DNA of 40,237 nucleotides from Gammaproteobacteria bacterium. Its GTDB lineage: Bacteria > Pseudomonadota > Gammaproteobacteria > Steroidobacterales > Steroidobacteraceae. The position numbers and the translations under genes are program-made. Positions 31,559-40,237 of this stretch are shown one piece after another. The notes beneath the pieces are model-generated. The model was given only the letters and a program-made list of their open reading frames with translations, ran no database searches and was not told the origin of the DNA. The stretch spans positions 1 through 40,237 of the forward strand of contig JANYLM010000096.1 in assembly GCA_025357835.1 (NCBI GenBank), written 5' to 3'. Position 1 is the first letter of the stretch, and each line of letters opens with the position of its first letter.

Positions 31559-33058
31559 ATGGCTGCCTCGCCCTACGAGCAATTGGAACAAGAGTTTCGC
31601 CGCCTGCACGCATTTCGCGGTGCACTATCGCTGTTGCGCTGGGACGCCGCGGTGATGATGCCGCGCGGCAGCGCCGATGTGCGCGGCGAGCAATTGGCGG
31701 CGCTTGAGACCGAGCACCACGCTCTGCTCACCACGCCGAAGGTGGCGCGCCTGCTGGAGCGCGCCGAGGCGGGTGCTTCCCAGCTGGAGGATTGGCCGCT
31801 GGCCAATTTGCACGAGATGCGCCGCCAGCGCGATCACGCCATCGCCACGCCGCCATCGCTCATCTCGCGACTGGCCAAGGCCACCGCTCGCGCCGAGGTG
31901 TTTTGGGTCGAAGCCAAGAAAGCCAATGACTTCAAATTGCTGGCGCCCCACTTGGAAGAGGTGGTTAGCCTGGTGCGCGACAAGGCGGCGCTGCTCGGGC
32001 AGGCGCGAGGTTTGGCGCCCTATGATGCCCTGGTCGACGGATTCACACCGGGCATTTCGACGGCGGACATAGACACCATATTCAAGGCGCTGTCGCGCAA
32101 GCTTCCCGGTCTCATCAACGAGGCCATCGAAGTCCAAGCCGCTCACGCGCCCGCGCCGCTGGCCGGCAAATTCACGGTGGTGCGCCAGCGCTCCTTGTGC
32201 GTGGACGTGCTCAAGGCCTTGGGGTTTCCCTTCGACCGCGGGCGCCTCGACGAAAGCGAGCATCCCTTCACCGAGGGCGTTCCCGGCGACATTCGGGTGA
32301 CCACGCGTTTCGATTTGAACGATCCATTCTCGGGTCTATTGGGCGCGGTGCATGAAACCGGCCATGCAATGTACGATTTAGGGTTGCCGCTGCAGTGGCG
32401 CGATCAGCCGGTGGGCCGCGATCGCGGCCTGGCGCTCGAAGAGAGCCAGTCCCTGCTTTTTGAAATGAATCTGTGCCGCAGCCGCTCCTTCGTAAAGTAT
32501 GTGCGGCCGCTGATGGAAAAATATTTGCAGGTGAGCGGCCCGGAATGGGAAGAGGCCAATCTCTACCGTCACTTGATTCGCGTGAAGCGCAGCAGCGTCC
32601 GCATGGACGCCGATGAGCTCACGTATCCCGTGCACATCATGCTGCGCTACGAGCTCGAGAAAAAGATCCTCGAGGGCTCGCTGCCCGTCGCCGATTTACC
32701 CGAGGCATGGAATGCCAACCTCGAACAGCGCCTGAATATTCGTCCGACGAATGACATCGATGGCTGCCTGCAGGATATTCATTGGGCGGTTGGGCATTTC
32801 GGATACTTCCCCTCGTACGTCCTTGGCGCCGTCATCGCCGGCCAGCTCAACGAAGCCATGCGCGCGGCGCGGCCCTCGCTGGATGAGGAAATCGCCGCCG
32901 GCCATTTCGGCGGCGTCATGGATTGGCTGCGCGACAATGTGCACGGCGTCGGCGCTCGATTGCCGGTTCAGGAACTCATCAAACAGGCGACGGGTAAACC
33001 GTTGACCGCGGCCGCGTATCTGAGGTACTTGGAAGCCAAGTACCTCGAGATTCCCTGA
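31559..33058 (+). CDS. M32 family carboxypeptidase (Taq carboxypeptidase type)
   Basis: A 499-residue cytosolic metallocarboxypeptidase that removes C-terminal residues from peptides. The zinc site is HETGH at 265-269 plus the downstream glutamate E295 in [11 protein letters not shown]. Most family members read HESQS there, so the preceding His is a Glu in this protein. Other family landmarks are present: [11 protein letters not shown] near the N-terminus, DIRVTTRF before the zinc motif, and [13 protein letters not shown] after it. The length matches the usual ~500. It is followed after ten bases by ttcA, probably in one transcript. Confidence 0.95.
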   Translation: MAASPYEQLEQEFRRLHAFRGALSLLRWDAAVMMPRGSADVRGEQLAALETEHHALLTTPKVARLLERAEAGASQLEDWPLANLHEMRRQRDHAIATPPSLISRLAKATARAEVFWVEAKKANDFKLLAPHLEEVVSLVRDKAALLGQARGLAPYDALVDGFTPGISTADIDTIFKALSRKLPGLINEAIEVQAAHAPAPLAGKFTVVRQRSLCVDVLKALGFPFDRGRLDESEHPFTEGVPGDIRVTTRFDLNDPFSGLLGAVHETGHAMYDLGLPLQWRDQPVGRDRGLALEESQSLLFEMNLCRSRSFVKYVRPLMEKYLQVSGPEWEEANLYRHLIRVKRSSVRMDADELTYPVHIMLRYELEKKILEGSLPVADLPEAWNANLEQRLNIRPTNDIDGCLQDIHWAVGHFGYFPSYVLGAVIAGQLNEAMRAARPSLDEEIAAGHFGGVMDWLRDNVHGVGARLPVQELIKQATGKPLTAAAYLRYLEAKYLEIP

Positions 33059-33068
33059 GGATGAATGC

Positions 33069-33932
33069 ATGACCCTCGAGGTACGGCGCACTTCCAATAA
33101 TTTCAAGAAACTGCAGGCTCAGTTGCGCGGTTCCGTGGGCAAGGCCATCGCCGACTATCATATGATCGCCGACGGGGATCACATCATGGTCTGCATGTCC
33201 GGCGGCAAGGACTCTTATGCCCTGCTCGACATCCTGTTGAGCCTGCAGCGCAGCGCGCCGGTGAGCTTCGAGATCACCGCGGTCAATCTCGACCAAAAGC
33301 AGCCGGGCTTCCCCGCCGAGGTCCTGCCAACATACCTGGAGAATCTGGGTGTTCGGTTCCGCATCATCGAGCAGAACACTTATGCCGTGGTCAAACGCGT
33401 CATCCCCGACGGCAAGACTATGTGCGGCCTGTGCTCGCGTCTGCGCCGCGGCGCCTTGTACCGCTTTGCGGCCGAGAACGGTATTACCAAAATCGCATTG
33501 GGCCACCACCGTGACGACATCGTCGAGACCCTGTTCCTGAATATGTTCTTCGGCGGCCGTCTGAAGGCCATGCCGCCGAAGCTGCTTAGCGAGAGCCGCC
33601 GCCATATCGTGATCCGCCCGCTGGCCTATGTGAGCGAAGCGTCCATTGCCCGCTATGCTGCCGCCCGCGAGTTCCCAATCATTCCCTGTACGCTGTGCGG
33701 TTCGCAGACCAACATGCAGAGGCTGGTGGTGAAGAGCATGCTGCGCGACTGGGAGCAGAAATTTCCCGGCCGTATCGAGTCCATTTTCTCCAGCATTTGC
33801 AATGTCGCCGGTTCCCAGCTCGCGGACCCGGCGCTGTTCGATTTCGCGGGCCTCGAGGGCCGGCGGGCAATCGAAGCGATGAGCGAAGCCGATGAAGACG
33901 AAATGGCGGCAGAGCTCGAAATGCGAGATTAA
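33069..33932 (+). CDS. ttcA: tRNA 2-thiocytidine biosynthesis protein TtcA
   Basis: A 287-residue PP-loop ATPase that thiolates cytidine 32 of certain tRNAs, using an iron-sulfur cluster. The PP-loop is SGGKDS at 44-49. The cluster cysteines are C119 and C122 (CGLC) and C206 in IIPCTLC, matching the three ligands known in the E. coli enzyme. [17 protein letters not shown] is the conserved helix after the active site. It follows the M32 carboxypeptidase by ten bases. No own promoter is evident, so an operon is likely. Confidence 0.97.
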   Translation: MTLEVRRTSNNFKKLQAQLRGSVGKAIADYHMIADGDHIMVCMSGGKDSYALLDILLSLQRSAPVSFEITAVNLDQKQPGFPAEVLPTYLENLGVRFRIIEQNTYAVVKRVIPDGKTMCGLCSRLRRGALYRFAAENGITKIALGHHRDDIVETLFLNMFFGGRLKAMPPKLLSESRRHIVIRPLAYVSEASIARYAAAREFPIIPCTLCGSQTNMQRLVVKSMLRDWEQKFPGRIESIFSSICNVAGSQLADPALFDFAGLEGRRAIEAMSEADEDEMAAELEMRD

Positions 33933-33982
33933 GATCCGTTTGAAGTTAAGATTCCTCGAGAGACATACCGGCTTCACTGAAT

Positions 33983-35044
33983 ATGCTGCAAACCCGTATC
34001 ACGGCTGCCGGCTCCCGCCGGCCACGCAAGCAGCGCCATGCCTGGGAAACGCTGTCCGATGATCAATTGCTCAGTCTGCGCTTCTGCGACCTAAAGCTTA
34101 AGGTCCAAGGGACGGAGCTGGAGGATGCCATTCAGCGACTGTACCGCGAGCTTCAGATGAGGGGCATACGGTTTCGGCCGCACTGCTGGCTGGCGCAAGA
34201 ATGGTTCTCGCCCGACGGCATACCCGGGATCGCCATCCCGTTCTATCTCGCTCATCGGCGCTTGATGAGCATCGAGCGGCGCTTCATGCGCGAGGTGGAG
34301 GGCGGCAACCGCAATTGGCTGATGCGCATACTGCGCCATGAAGCCGGGCACGCCATCGATTCGGCTTACCGGTTAAGACGCCGCAGTAGCTGGCGTGCCG
34401 TGTTCGGTCCGGCCTCGCTGCCGTATCCCGACACCTATCGTCCGCGGCCGGGAAGCCGCCGCTTCGTGCAGCACCTGGGGGCCTGGTACGCCCAAGCTCA
34501 TCCCACCGAAGATTTCGCCGAGACCTTCGCCGTCTGGCTCAAGCCGAATTCGCCTTGGCGGCGCGAATATTCAGGCTGGCCGGCGTATGCAAAACTGGAA
34601 TTTATCGACACGCTGGCGAGCGACATCGGGTTTGCCAAGCCGGCGGTCAAGGACCGCAGCACAGTTGAAGATGTGACGCAGGAGACGCGCACTCTGCGCG
34701 AACACTACCAGCAAAAGCTGGCGCACTACCGCCTGCCGCGCCGCTGCGGCGCCGATGAATTGCTGCTCAAGGTGTTCACCACGGCGCCGCGCACTCGCAT
34801 CGCTCCTAAGGCGGCGAGCGTGCTGCGAGAGTTGCGCACCCCTATGCGCCAACAGATCGTTCGTTCCGGGGCATTCAGCGAGTATCTGGTGCATCAAGTG
34901 CTGCGCCTCATGATCGAACGCTGCGAGTCCTTGAATTTGTTCGTGCGCGGTTCGCGGCGTGAGCTGAAGCCACAGTTGCAGTGGGTGATCGCGCGGCTGG
35001 CGGAGTCTTACGAAGAGCGGCAATTGCCTAGGGTTTCACTTTGA
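33983..35044 (+). CDS. Putative zinc metallopeptidase paired with an ATP-grasp ligase
   Basis: A 353-residue soluble protein with a single HEAGH motif (H119, E120, H123) in RILRHEAGHAIDSAYR. An acidic TEDFAETFAVWL segment at ~175-186 could give the third ligand. The N-terminus is basic (ITAAGSRRPRKQRH) and there is no signal peptide. It belongs to the group annotated as putative zinc-binding metallopeptidase; its peptide target is unknown. It starts 50 bases after ttcA and ends 13 bases before the ATP-grasp gene, so the last two clearly form a unit. A proteolytic or amidase step opposing or trimming the ligase product is one possibility (inference). Confidence 0.8.
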   Translation: MLQTRITAAGSRRPRKQRHAWETLSDDQLLSLRFCDLKLKVQGTELEDAIQRLYRELQMRGIRFRPHCWLAQEWFSPDGIPGIAIPFYLAHRRLMSIERRFMREVEGGNRNWLMRILRHEAGHAIDSAYRLRRRSSWRAVFGPASLPYPDTYRPRPGSRRFVQHLGAWYAQAHPTEDFAETFAVWLKPNSPWRREYSGWPAYAKLEFIDTLASDIGFAKPAVKDRSTVEDVTQETRTLREHYQQKLAHYRLPRRCGADELLLKVFTTAPRTRIAPKAASVLRELRTPMRQQIVRSGAFSEYLVHQVLRLMIERCESLNLFVRGSRRELKPQLQWVIARLAESYEERQLPRVSL

Positions 35045-35057
35045 GTCGGCCTCCGCA

Positions 35058-36092
35058 GTGAAAAAGATACGTGCCCTGGTTCTCGTGCACTCCACGCTGG
35101 TGCCTCCGGACTCTTTAACCGGTTCGACCGAGAAAGAGATCGACGAATGGCGCACCGAATACGACGTCATTTCGCATTTGAAAGCGCAGGGTCATGAGGT
35201 CAGGCCCTTGGGCTTGAGCGACAGCCTGTCCGAATTGCGCCGCGCCATCATCGACTGGAAGCCGCACGTGGTGTTCAACTTGCTCGAGGAATTCGACGGC
35301 ATCGTCACCTACGATCAGCACGTCGTGGCATTCCTCGAACTGATGCACCAACCCTACACCGGCTGCAATCCGCGCGGCATGCTGCTGTCGCGCGACAAGG
35401 TGCTGTCGAAGCAATTGCTGTCCTATCACCGGGTGCCCACGCCGCAATTCATGGTATTCGCCCGCGGCAAGAAATCGCGCATTCCAAACAAGCTGCGCTT
35501 TCCGCTGTTCGTGAAGTCATCGACCGAAGATGCCTCGTTGGGGATCGCGCACGCCTCGGTGGTTGCGGACCAGAAGCAATTGACGGAGCGAATCGCCTTC
35601 ATTCACGAGCAGACGCACTCCGATGCCTTGGTCGAAGAGTACATCGAGGGCCGTGAACTCTATGTGGGGGTGCTCGGCAACGACCGGCTCAAGGTGCTGC
35701 CCGTATGGGAGATGACTTTCGGATCGCTGCCCGAGAACCTGCCGGCAATCGCCACCCGCAAAGTGAAATGGGACCGTGGCTATCAACAACGCTATGGCAT
35801 AACCACGGCGGCCGCGGAGAACCTGCCCGACGGCACCGTGGCCAGACTGGAACAATTGTCGAAGCGCATTTTTCGCGCATTGCATTTGACGGGCTACGCG
35901 CGCATGGATTTTCGGCTGCGGCCCGACGGCGAGCTGTTCGTGCTGGAAGCGAACGCCAACCCCAACATCTCCGCCGCCGAGGACTTCGCGCAGTCGGCGC
36001 GAAAAGCCGGCATGAGCTACAACGACCTGCTGCAGCGAATTATGCAACTGGGCGAAAAATATCCCGCCGCATGGCGCGCAGTAGAGCCGTAA
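35058..36092 (+). CDS. D-alanine-D-alanine-ligase-like ATP-grasp protein
   Basis: A 344-residue ATP-grasp enzyme starting with GTG at 35058. It has a pre-ATP-grasp domain with GCNPRGMLLSRDKVLSKQLL, a glycine-rich loop in SSTEDASLGIAHASV, the adenine-pocket ALVEEYIEGRELYVGVLGN, and the metal-binding VLEANANPNI near 300. These are hallmarks of the Ddl/ATP-grasp family, which joins a carboxylate to an amine through an acyl phosphate. It is not a canonical Ddl by context: no mur or fts gene is adjacent, and the partner is a metallopeptidase. It may make a dipeptide or amide in an unidentified pathway. Confidence 0.87.
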   Translation: MKKIRALVLVHSTLVPPDSLTGSTEKEIDEWRTEYDVISHLKAQGHEVRPLGLSDSLSELRRAIIDWKPHVVFNLLEEFDGIVTYDQHVVAFLELMHQPYTGCNPRGMLLSRDKVLSKQLLSYHRVPTPQFMVFARGKKSRIPNKLRFPLFVKSSTEDASLGIAHASVVADQKQLTERIAFIHEQTHSDALVEEYIEGRELYVGVLGNDRLKVLPVWEMTFGSLPENLPAIATRKVKWDRGYQQRYGITTAAAENLPDGTVARLEQLSKRIFRALHLTGYARMDFRLRPDGELFVLEANANPNISAAEDFAQSARKAGMSYNDLLQRIMQLGEKYPAAWRAVEP

Positions 36093-36258
36093 CGCAGTAG
36101 CTCGTATCGTGAAGCGCGCCTTAGAACGTCAAGGGGGGCGGCACACACTCAAGCCGGCGAACCAGGTTTGTATTGCTCGGCGGATTAAGGCCTTATCCTG
36201 GGGCTCACCGCGACGAACGATGCGCCAATAGTTAGGTGCTAAGTAAGCAACATCCGGC

Positions 36259-38376
36259 TCATGGTTGCGTCCAGCGATTCAGCCAGGCGAGCACGGTGTC
36301 GTACCATTGGATGCTGTCGGCCGGTTTCAGCACCCAATGGTTTTCGCTCGGGAAGTACAGAAACTCGCTGGGTATTCCTTGCCGCTGCAACGCCGTAAAT
36401 ACCGCGAGGCCCTGGGAGTCGGGGACGCGATAGTCTTGTTGGCCGTGAATCACCAAGGTCGGTGTTTTCCACTTGCTTACGTAGTCCACGGGATTGTGCT
36501 TGGCATAGGGTGCGGGGTTCTGATATTCGGGTGCGCTGAATTCGTGCTCGGGGAACCACAGTTCCTCGGTGGAGTAGTACATGCTGCGATTGTCGAAAAT
36601 ACCGTCGTGGCTCACCAGGCACTTGAAGCGATCCGGCCATTGGCCCGCGATCCAGTTCATCATGTAGCCGCCGTAAGACCCGCCGAGCGCGCAGGCGTGA
36701 TCGCCGTCCAGCCAGGGATACTGCTTGAGCGCCGCCTCCAGGCCCAGCTTCAGATCCTCGAACGGTTTGCCGCCCCAGTCGCCGCTGATGGAATCCGTGA
36801 ACGCCTGGCCGTAGCCTGTGGAACCATGGAAATCGATCATGACGACGCCGTAGCCGGCGCCGGCGAAGGCCTGGGCGTTCCAGCGCCAATTCCAGGAGTT
36901 CGCGAAGCTGCCCTGCGGGCCGCCGTGCACCAGGAATGCCAGGGGATATTTCTGATCGCGTTTGAAATCTGGCGGCTTGACGACATAGCCGAAGACATTT
37001 TCACCGTTCCAACCGGCGAAACTGAATTGTTCGTACTCGCCGAACTTTCGTTGCGCCAGAGCTGCTTGGTTCACGTGGGTTAGCTGCTGCGGTAGGCCGC
37101 CGGCGAATCCAACTGCGTACAGATCGGCGGGTCCCCCCAGACTGCTGAATGCGTAAAACACCTTGCGAGTGCCGGCGCTGAACCCTTCCACTTCGCCGGA
37201 TCCGGTGATCGCGGATGCTCTGCCGGTCCTCGCATCGATGGACCAGAGCGGCCGCTGCCCCAAGTGGTCGGTGGCGGCAAACAGGCTCTTGCCGTCGCGC
37301 GACCAAGCAAAGCTCGCGATCGATCGATCCCAATTCAAGGTGAGCGGGCGCTTCATGCCCGACTTCAGATTCAGTAAGACCAGATGAAAGCGATCGGCTT
37401 CGAAGCCCGGCCTATCCATGGCCGCATAGGCGAGTTGCGTGCCGTCGGGCGAGTAGGCAGGCTGCCCGTCCCAGGCGGGATTCTCCGCGGTCAAATTGCG
37501 CGGCGTTCCGCCGGCGGCAGCGACCTCATAGATGTCGAAGTTGGTGGACCAGGGCTCACCTGCGGTGGCGCGCACGGAGAACGCCACCTGGGTCCCGTCC
37601 GGGCTGAACGCATAGTCTTCACGGCCGCCGAAGGGTTTGCTGGGTACATCGCCTATGCCGCCGGTTAAGGGAACCGGAGTTCCGCGCGCCACATCGTCCA
37701 GAGCCATCGCAAACAGCTGCGAGCGGCGCTCGTCGCTCCAGCTGTCCCAGTGCCTGACGAACAGCCGGGTGTATAGAACGCCCTTGGCGTTGGAGTGCTC
37801 CGCCGCTTCCAGGCGTTGCTTAGTGCAGGCCAGATCCGGGCAATCCAAAAAGACCTCCGCACTCACCACTATCCGGTCTCCTTTGGGAGAGACGCGAAAG
37901 CTGCCGACGTCTAGCGGCAGATCAGTGACCTGCGCCGCGGCGGCGCCCGGCGCATCGAAAGATCGCTGCTCGCCATGTCGTGCGGAGCCGGCCGCGACCC
38001 TCCACACCTGTGTGGAGCCGCTTCGATTCGACAGAAAATAGATGAAGCGTCCGTCGGGGCTCCACTCGGCGGAACTGGAATTGGCGGCGATATCGGTGAG
38101 GCGTTGAGCGGCGGCGCCGCGCGACGTCCGCGGGCTGGCGTCCGCCAGCCAAATACCGGTGCGGCCTTTGTTAGCCTCCATCTCGGTGGTCCGCAGAGTA
38201 TAAGCGACGCGTTTGCCGTCGGGAGATGCGGCGATTTCCGATATCCGTTCGAGGCGCACCAGGTCTTGCACGGTGAAGGGCTGCAATTGGTCCGAGGCGA
38301 CGCTGCCGGCAGCTGCCGATGTCGCGGCTCTGAAGAAGAGCAGAGCGAAGACGCTCGTAAGACGATGGGCAACCAT
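36259..38376 (-). CDS. S9 family peptidase (acylaminoacyl-peptidase / DPP type), exported
   Basis: A 705-residue serine peptidase. After a signal peptide (about 1-22) comes a seven-bladed beta-propeller of WD-like repeats with YSPDGTQLAY and FSPDGTQVAF. The alpha/beta-hydrolase domain then has the triad S567 in GGSYGGYM, D648 in HGQQDYRVP and H680 in SENHW. These enzymes release N-terminal residues or dipeptides from peptides, here probably in the periplasm. A GGGAGA Shine-Dalgarno sits before ATG 38376, and the vapC stop overlaps that element. Only 13 bases separate the genes, so the peptidase may be co-transcribed with vapBC. The 166 bases beyond its 3' end hold nothing recognisable. Confidence 0.93.
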   Translation of the reverse strand: MVAHRLTSVFALLFFRAATSAAAGSVASDQLQPFTVQDLVRLERISEIAASPDGKRVAYTLRTTEMEANKGRTGIWLADASPRTSRGAAAQRLTDIAANSSSAEWSPDGRFIYFLSNRSGSTQVWRVAAGSARHGEQRSFDAPGAAAAQVTDLPLDVGSFRVSPKGDRIVVSAEVFLDCPDLACTKQRLEAAEHSNAKGVLYTRLFVRHWDSWSDERRSQLFAMALDDVARGTPVPLTGGIGDVPSKPFGGREDYAFSPDGTQVAFSVRATAGEPWSTNFDIYEVAAAGGTPRNLTAENPAWDGQPAYSPDGTQLAYAAMDRPGFEADRFHLVLLNLKSGMKRPLTLNWDRSIASFAWSRDGKSLFAATDHLGQRPLWSIDARTGRASAITGSGEVEGFSAGTRKVFYAFSSLGGPADLYAVGFAGGLPQQLTHVNQAALAQRKFGEYEQFSFAGWNGENVFGYVVKPPDFKRDQKYPLAFLVHGGPQGSFANSWNWRWNAQAFAGAGYGVVMIDFHGSTGYGQAFTDSISGDWGGKPFEDLKLGLEAALKQYPWLDGDHACALGGSYGGYMMNWIAGQWPDRFKCLVSHDGIFDNRSMYYSTEELWFPEHEFSAPEYQNPAPYAKHNPVDYVSKWKTPTLVIHGQQDYRVPDSQGLAVFTALQRQGIPSEFLYFPSENHWVLKPADSIQWYDTVLAWLNRWTQP

Positions 38377-38389
38377 TGCGCTTTTCTCC

Positions 38390-38797
38390 CTAAGACCGCG
38401 GTAAAATCTCGGCGCCTGTCAGGCCGAGGTGATGGTCTGTGCTCCAAACTGTTTTGATTTTACGCTGCTCGATCCAGCCCAGTGATGCCGCATCCACGTA
38501 AGTTAACTTGGTACCCCGAAACCGATCGAGCACGCGCAATGTCCTTGTGTGATCGTCGAGCGTCACGGGCAGTATAGTAAGCCCAGTCAGAGCCGAACTA
38601 AACGACCGGAAGCTTCTTGCTGCTTCCTCACCATGCCGGTGGAGGAACCAAGAATAGGATTCCGAAATTACCAACAACGAAGTAACCCAGCGCGTCCCCG
38701 CGCGCCCGAAAAGCTCGACTGCCTGTGCATGCAGACGATCGCGCCGACTGAGCGCGGCTATGAAGATACCGGAATCAAGAAACGCCACCTCGTTCAA
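38390..38797 (-). CDS. vapC: VapC-like PIN-domain ribonuclease toxin
   Basis: A 135-residue PIN domain. The acidic quartet is present: D8 in AFLDSGIFIA, E46 in VISESYSW, D102 in YVDAASLGW and D121 in WSTDHHLG. It binds Mg/Mn and cuts RNA in known members. Its ATG overlaps the stop of the upstream antitoxin gene by four bases (ATGA), the standard layout of a toxin-antitoxin unit. The stop lies 13 bases before the start of the S9 peptidase. No disabling change is visible, so the toxin is probably active. Confidence 0.9.
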   Translation of the reverse strand: MNEVAFLDSGIFIAALSRRDRLHAQAVELFGRAGTRWVTSLLVISESYSWFLHRHGEEAARSFRSFSSALTGLTILPVTLDDHTRTLRVLDRFRGTKLTYVDAASLGWIEQRKIKTVWSTDHHLGLTGAEILPRS

Positions 38798-39021
38798 GGC
38801 GCGTCGCGCCCATAGACTACGTCGTCGACGCTCGCACTGTCATTTCGATCGCCGTCAACAATACCGATGTAGCTCATCCACGGATGTCCGGTATCGTCTC
38901 GTCCCACGGCCTCGGCAACGCTACGGCGGCATAATTCGGCCAAGGAGACGCCCTGACGTTTGGCAGCACGCTTGGCCCGATCGTAGAGCGGCTTATCGAA
39001 TGAAATCTGAGTCCGTATCAT
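38794..39021 (-). CDS. vapB: Ribbon-helix-helix antitoxin of the VapBC unit
   Basis: A 75-residue protein. The N-terminal ~45 residues are an RHH DNA-binding fold (IRTQISFDKPLYDRAKRAA, then KRQGVSLAELCRRSV). The C-terminal part is acidic (DGDRNDSASVDDVV) and should wrap the toxin. It starts at ATG 39021, with AAGGAG just upstream. A perfect 8-bp inverted repeat overlaps the start and leader, giving the expected autoregulatory operator. Confidence 0.88.
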   Translation of the reverse strand: MIRTQISFDKPLYDRAKRAAKRQGVSLAELCRRSVAEAVGRDDTGHPWMSYIGIVDGDRNDSASVDDVVYGRDAP

Positions 39022-39049
39022 GTTATCACTCCTTACTGCAATGATAACA
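39021..39049 (-). promoter_or_regulatory. Inverted-repeat operator of the vapBC unit
   Basis: TGTTATCA (39021-39028) and TGATAACA (39042-39049) are perfect reverse complements. Their centres are 21 bp apart, two helical turns, which suits two RHH dimers on one DNA face. The proximal arm occupies the space between the AAGGAG Shine-Dalgarno and the vapB ATG. Binding would block transcription elongation or initiation close to the start. Confidence 0.75.
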
Positions 39050-39098
39050 TAGCTACCATGAAGGAAATCAAGGGCGGCATGAGGATTAGAATACCCCG

Positions 39099-39770
39099 AT
39101 GAACCCTCCTCTCGTACTGAGTCTGGATTTGGACGACACCCTGTGGCCGGTGGGTCCCGTCATCGCCGCCGCCGAGGACGTGTTGCTGTCGTGGCTGCGC
39201 ACCCACTATCCGCAAACGGTAAGCGATCATGGCATCGAGTCGATGCGTGCGCAGCGCGCCGACCTGGCCCAGCGGTTTCCGGAACGCAGCCATGATCTGA
39301 CTTTTCTGCGTCTACGCGCGCTCCAGGAACTATTCGGCGCGGCGGGTTACGCGGAGTCGCTGGCCGACGAGGCGATGGAAGTGTTTTTCGACGCGCGCAA
39401 TCGGGTCGAGTTCTATGCCGATGTGCGGCCGGCGCTGCTGCGACTGAGCAGGCGCTATCGCCTGTTCGCGCTCAGCAACGGCAACGCGGATCTGCGGCGC
39501 TGTGGTATCGCGGATCTGTTCGCCGGCCACGTTACCGCGAGCGCGGCGGGCGCCGCCAAACCGGACGCGCGCATTTTCGCACGGCTGATGAAGCTCGCCG
39601 GCGTCGAGGCGGCGCAGGTGCTGCACATCGGCGACGATCCCTTGGCCGACGTCATCGGTGCGAGGCGGGCGGGAATGCAAGCGGTGTGGCTGAACCGCGA
39701 TGCGCGCGAGTGGCCGAAGGCCCTGGCCGCGCCGCCTCGCACCATTTCGACGCTCGCGGAAATTCTCTAG
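39099..39770 (+). CDS. HAD-superfamily phosphatase (YigB-like)
   Basis: A 223-residue HAD hydrolase. Motif I is SLDLDDTLWP (nucleophile D10, acid D12), motif II FALSNGN, motif III the Lys in AAKPDARIF, and motif IV HIGDDPLADVIGA. A helical C1-type cap lies between motifs I and II. The overall sequence resembles YigB, which dephosphorylates FMN among other small phosphates. The substrate assignment is inference. It is divergent from vapBC; the 77 bases between them contain the vapBC operator. Confidence 0.9.
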   Translation: MNPPLVLSLDLDDTLWPVGPVIAAAEDVLLSWLRTHYPQTVSDHGIESMRAQRADLAQRFPERSHDLTFLRLRALQELFGAAGYAESLADEAMEVFFDARNRVEFYADVRPALLRLSRRYRLFALSNGNADLRRCGIADLFAGHVTASAAGAAKPDARIFARLMKLAGVEAAQVLHIGDDPLADVIGARRAGMQAVWLNRDAREWPKALAAPPRTISTLAEIL

Positions 39771-39932
39771 CGCCAAAGAGATGCGCGGCACACTTAGCAG
39801 CCTACCGCCTTGATTGCTGATTTCAAAACCGCTAAAAATATAGGTATTTTATGACACTGGTTCGCGCTTTTGCGCTTCACTTGCGCGTAGCGTTGTCGAT
39901 AGGATGGTGTCAGTAAGAAGAGGATACCAAGC

Positions 39933-40237
39933 ATGCAAGCCGTGTCTGCGGGATCACTTGTGGCGGTCAGTTCTTTACGCGAATTCTTTCGTGACGCGTT
40001 TCACGCGGCGAGCGAACATCAACACGTGGGACTCGACGAGCAGGCTGAGCAGTACGTGGTCAACTTGCTAACCATGTTTTCCCGGGCCGACGCGCTATAC
40101 GAGGCTACGCCTGCGGGCCTGCGCATTCGGCCGCTGGCGCACATTCGAAGGTCTGGACTTCCTCCCGGGTTGCGTCGTCGACACGCACACCGGTCAGCGC
40201 TCCCGCGACACTCGTTCGCTGGCGGCTCTGGCATTGG
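39933..40237 (+). CDS. Hypothetical protein, N-terminal part; frame appears disrupted near 40140
   Basis: From ATG 39933 (AAGAGG about ten bases upstream) about 69 residues read as a normal helical protein, with SLREFFRDAFHAASEHQHVG and QYVVNLLTMFSRADALYE. The frame stays open to the window edge. After about 40140 it becomes an Arg/Pro/Ser-rich low-quality sequence (RRSGLPPGLRRRHAHRSALP). In the frame one base ahead, from 40147, a more plausible stretch EGLDFLPGCVVDTHTGQRSR appears; it vaguely resembles cyanophycinase-type peptidases. Either two genes are joined by a deletion, or there is an error or contig junction here. The 162 bases before the gene show no other feature. Confidence 0.5.
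   Translation, partial: MQAVSAGSLVAVSSLREFFRDAFHAASEHQHVGLDEQAEQYVVNLLTMFSRADALYEATPAGLRIRPLAHIRRSGLPPGLRRRHAHRSALPRHSFAGGSGI

Noticed and set aside
36093..36258. Possible small gene between the ATP-grasp and S9 peptidase genes
   Set aside because: Only short frames without start signals; no hairpin with a T tract and no recognisable motif.
1..40237. CRISPR array, tRNA or rRNA genes
   Set aside because: No regularly spaced repeats of 23-40 bp and no cloverleaf or rRNA-like conserved segments were found on reading either strand.

Overview
The window looks like chromosome of a GC-rich, Gram-negative gammaproteobacterium, probably of the Steroidobacter / Nevskia / Xanthomonas type. The basis is two large TonB-dependent receptors whose N-termini match the plug of that group, a TtcA-type tRNA thiolase, a class I fructose-1,6-bisphosphatase, M32 carboxypeptidase, S9 and DUF885 peptidases, lipoproteins with lipoboxes, and a periplasmic bufferin RiPP operon. 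The genus assignment is inference. No rRNA or tRNA gene, CRISPR array or transposase was seen.

Positions 1-4993 are the edge of a mobilizable or conjugative element. There is the C-terminal end of one TraD/VirD4-type coupling protein, a one-TM accessory protein, a second complete coupling ATPase, a zinc-ribbon protein, a MobA/MobL (MOBQ) relaxase and a ComF-like phosphoribosyltransferase. A brnTA toxin-antitoxin locus follows. Its toxin gene is internally deleted and frameshifted, while the antitoxin and its promoter/operator look intact. No pilus/T4SS genes or integrase lie in the window, so the element probably continues to the left.

Positions 5092-11067 hold a DUF2283 protein, a GIY-YIG-like protein, two glutathione S-transferases flanking fbp, a DUF885 lipoprotein peptidase, and an overlapping two-gene unit (small charged protein plus nucleotidyltransferase) that resembles a toxin-antitoxin pair. 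Positions 11064-13082 (minus strand) are a bufferin operon. bufA encodes a six-Cys periplasmic precursor, bufB a DUF692/MNIO multinuclear iron oxidase, and bufC a DUF2063 partner. A strong hairpin separates bufA from bufBC.

Positions 13388-28492 form an envelope-centred block. Two paralogous TonB receptors flank a vanadium-haloperoxidase/PAP2-like enzyme. Three enzymes each carry N-terminal TPRs: a sulfotransferase, a GT9-like glycosyltransferase and an aspartyl/asparaginyl beta-hydroxylase. Two members of an uncharacterised secreted family (Cys pair plus an NGQxW domain) and a small lipoprotein resembling a TonB plug start are also here. Positions 28587-36092 carry a two-domain retropepsin-like protein, DUF192 and LEA14-like envelope proteins, M32 carboxypeptidase-ttcA, and a metallopeptidase / ATP-grasp ligase pair. 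Positions 36259-40237 have an S9 peptidase placed as a third gene behind a vapBC unit that has a perfect inverted-repeat operator, a HAD phosphatase, and a disrupted reading frame at the right edge.
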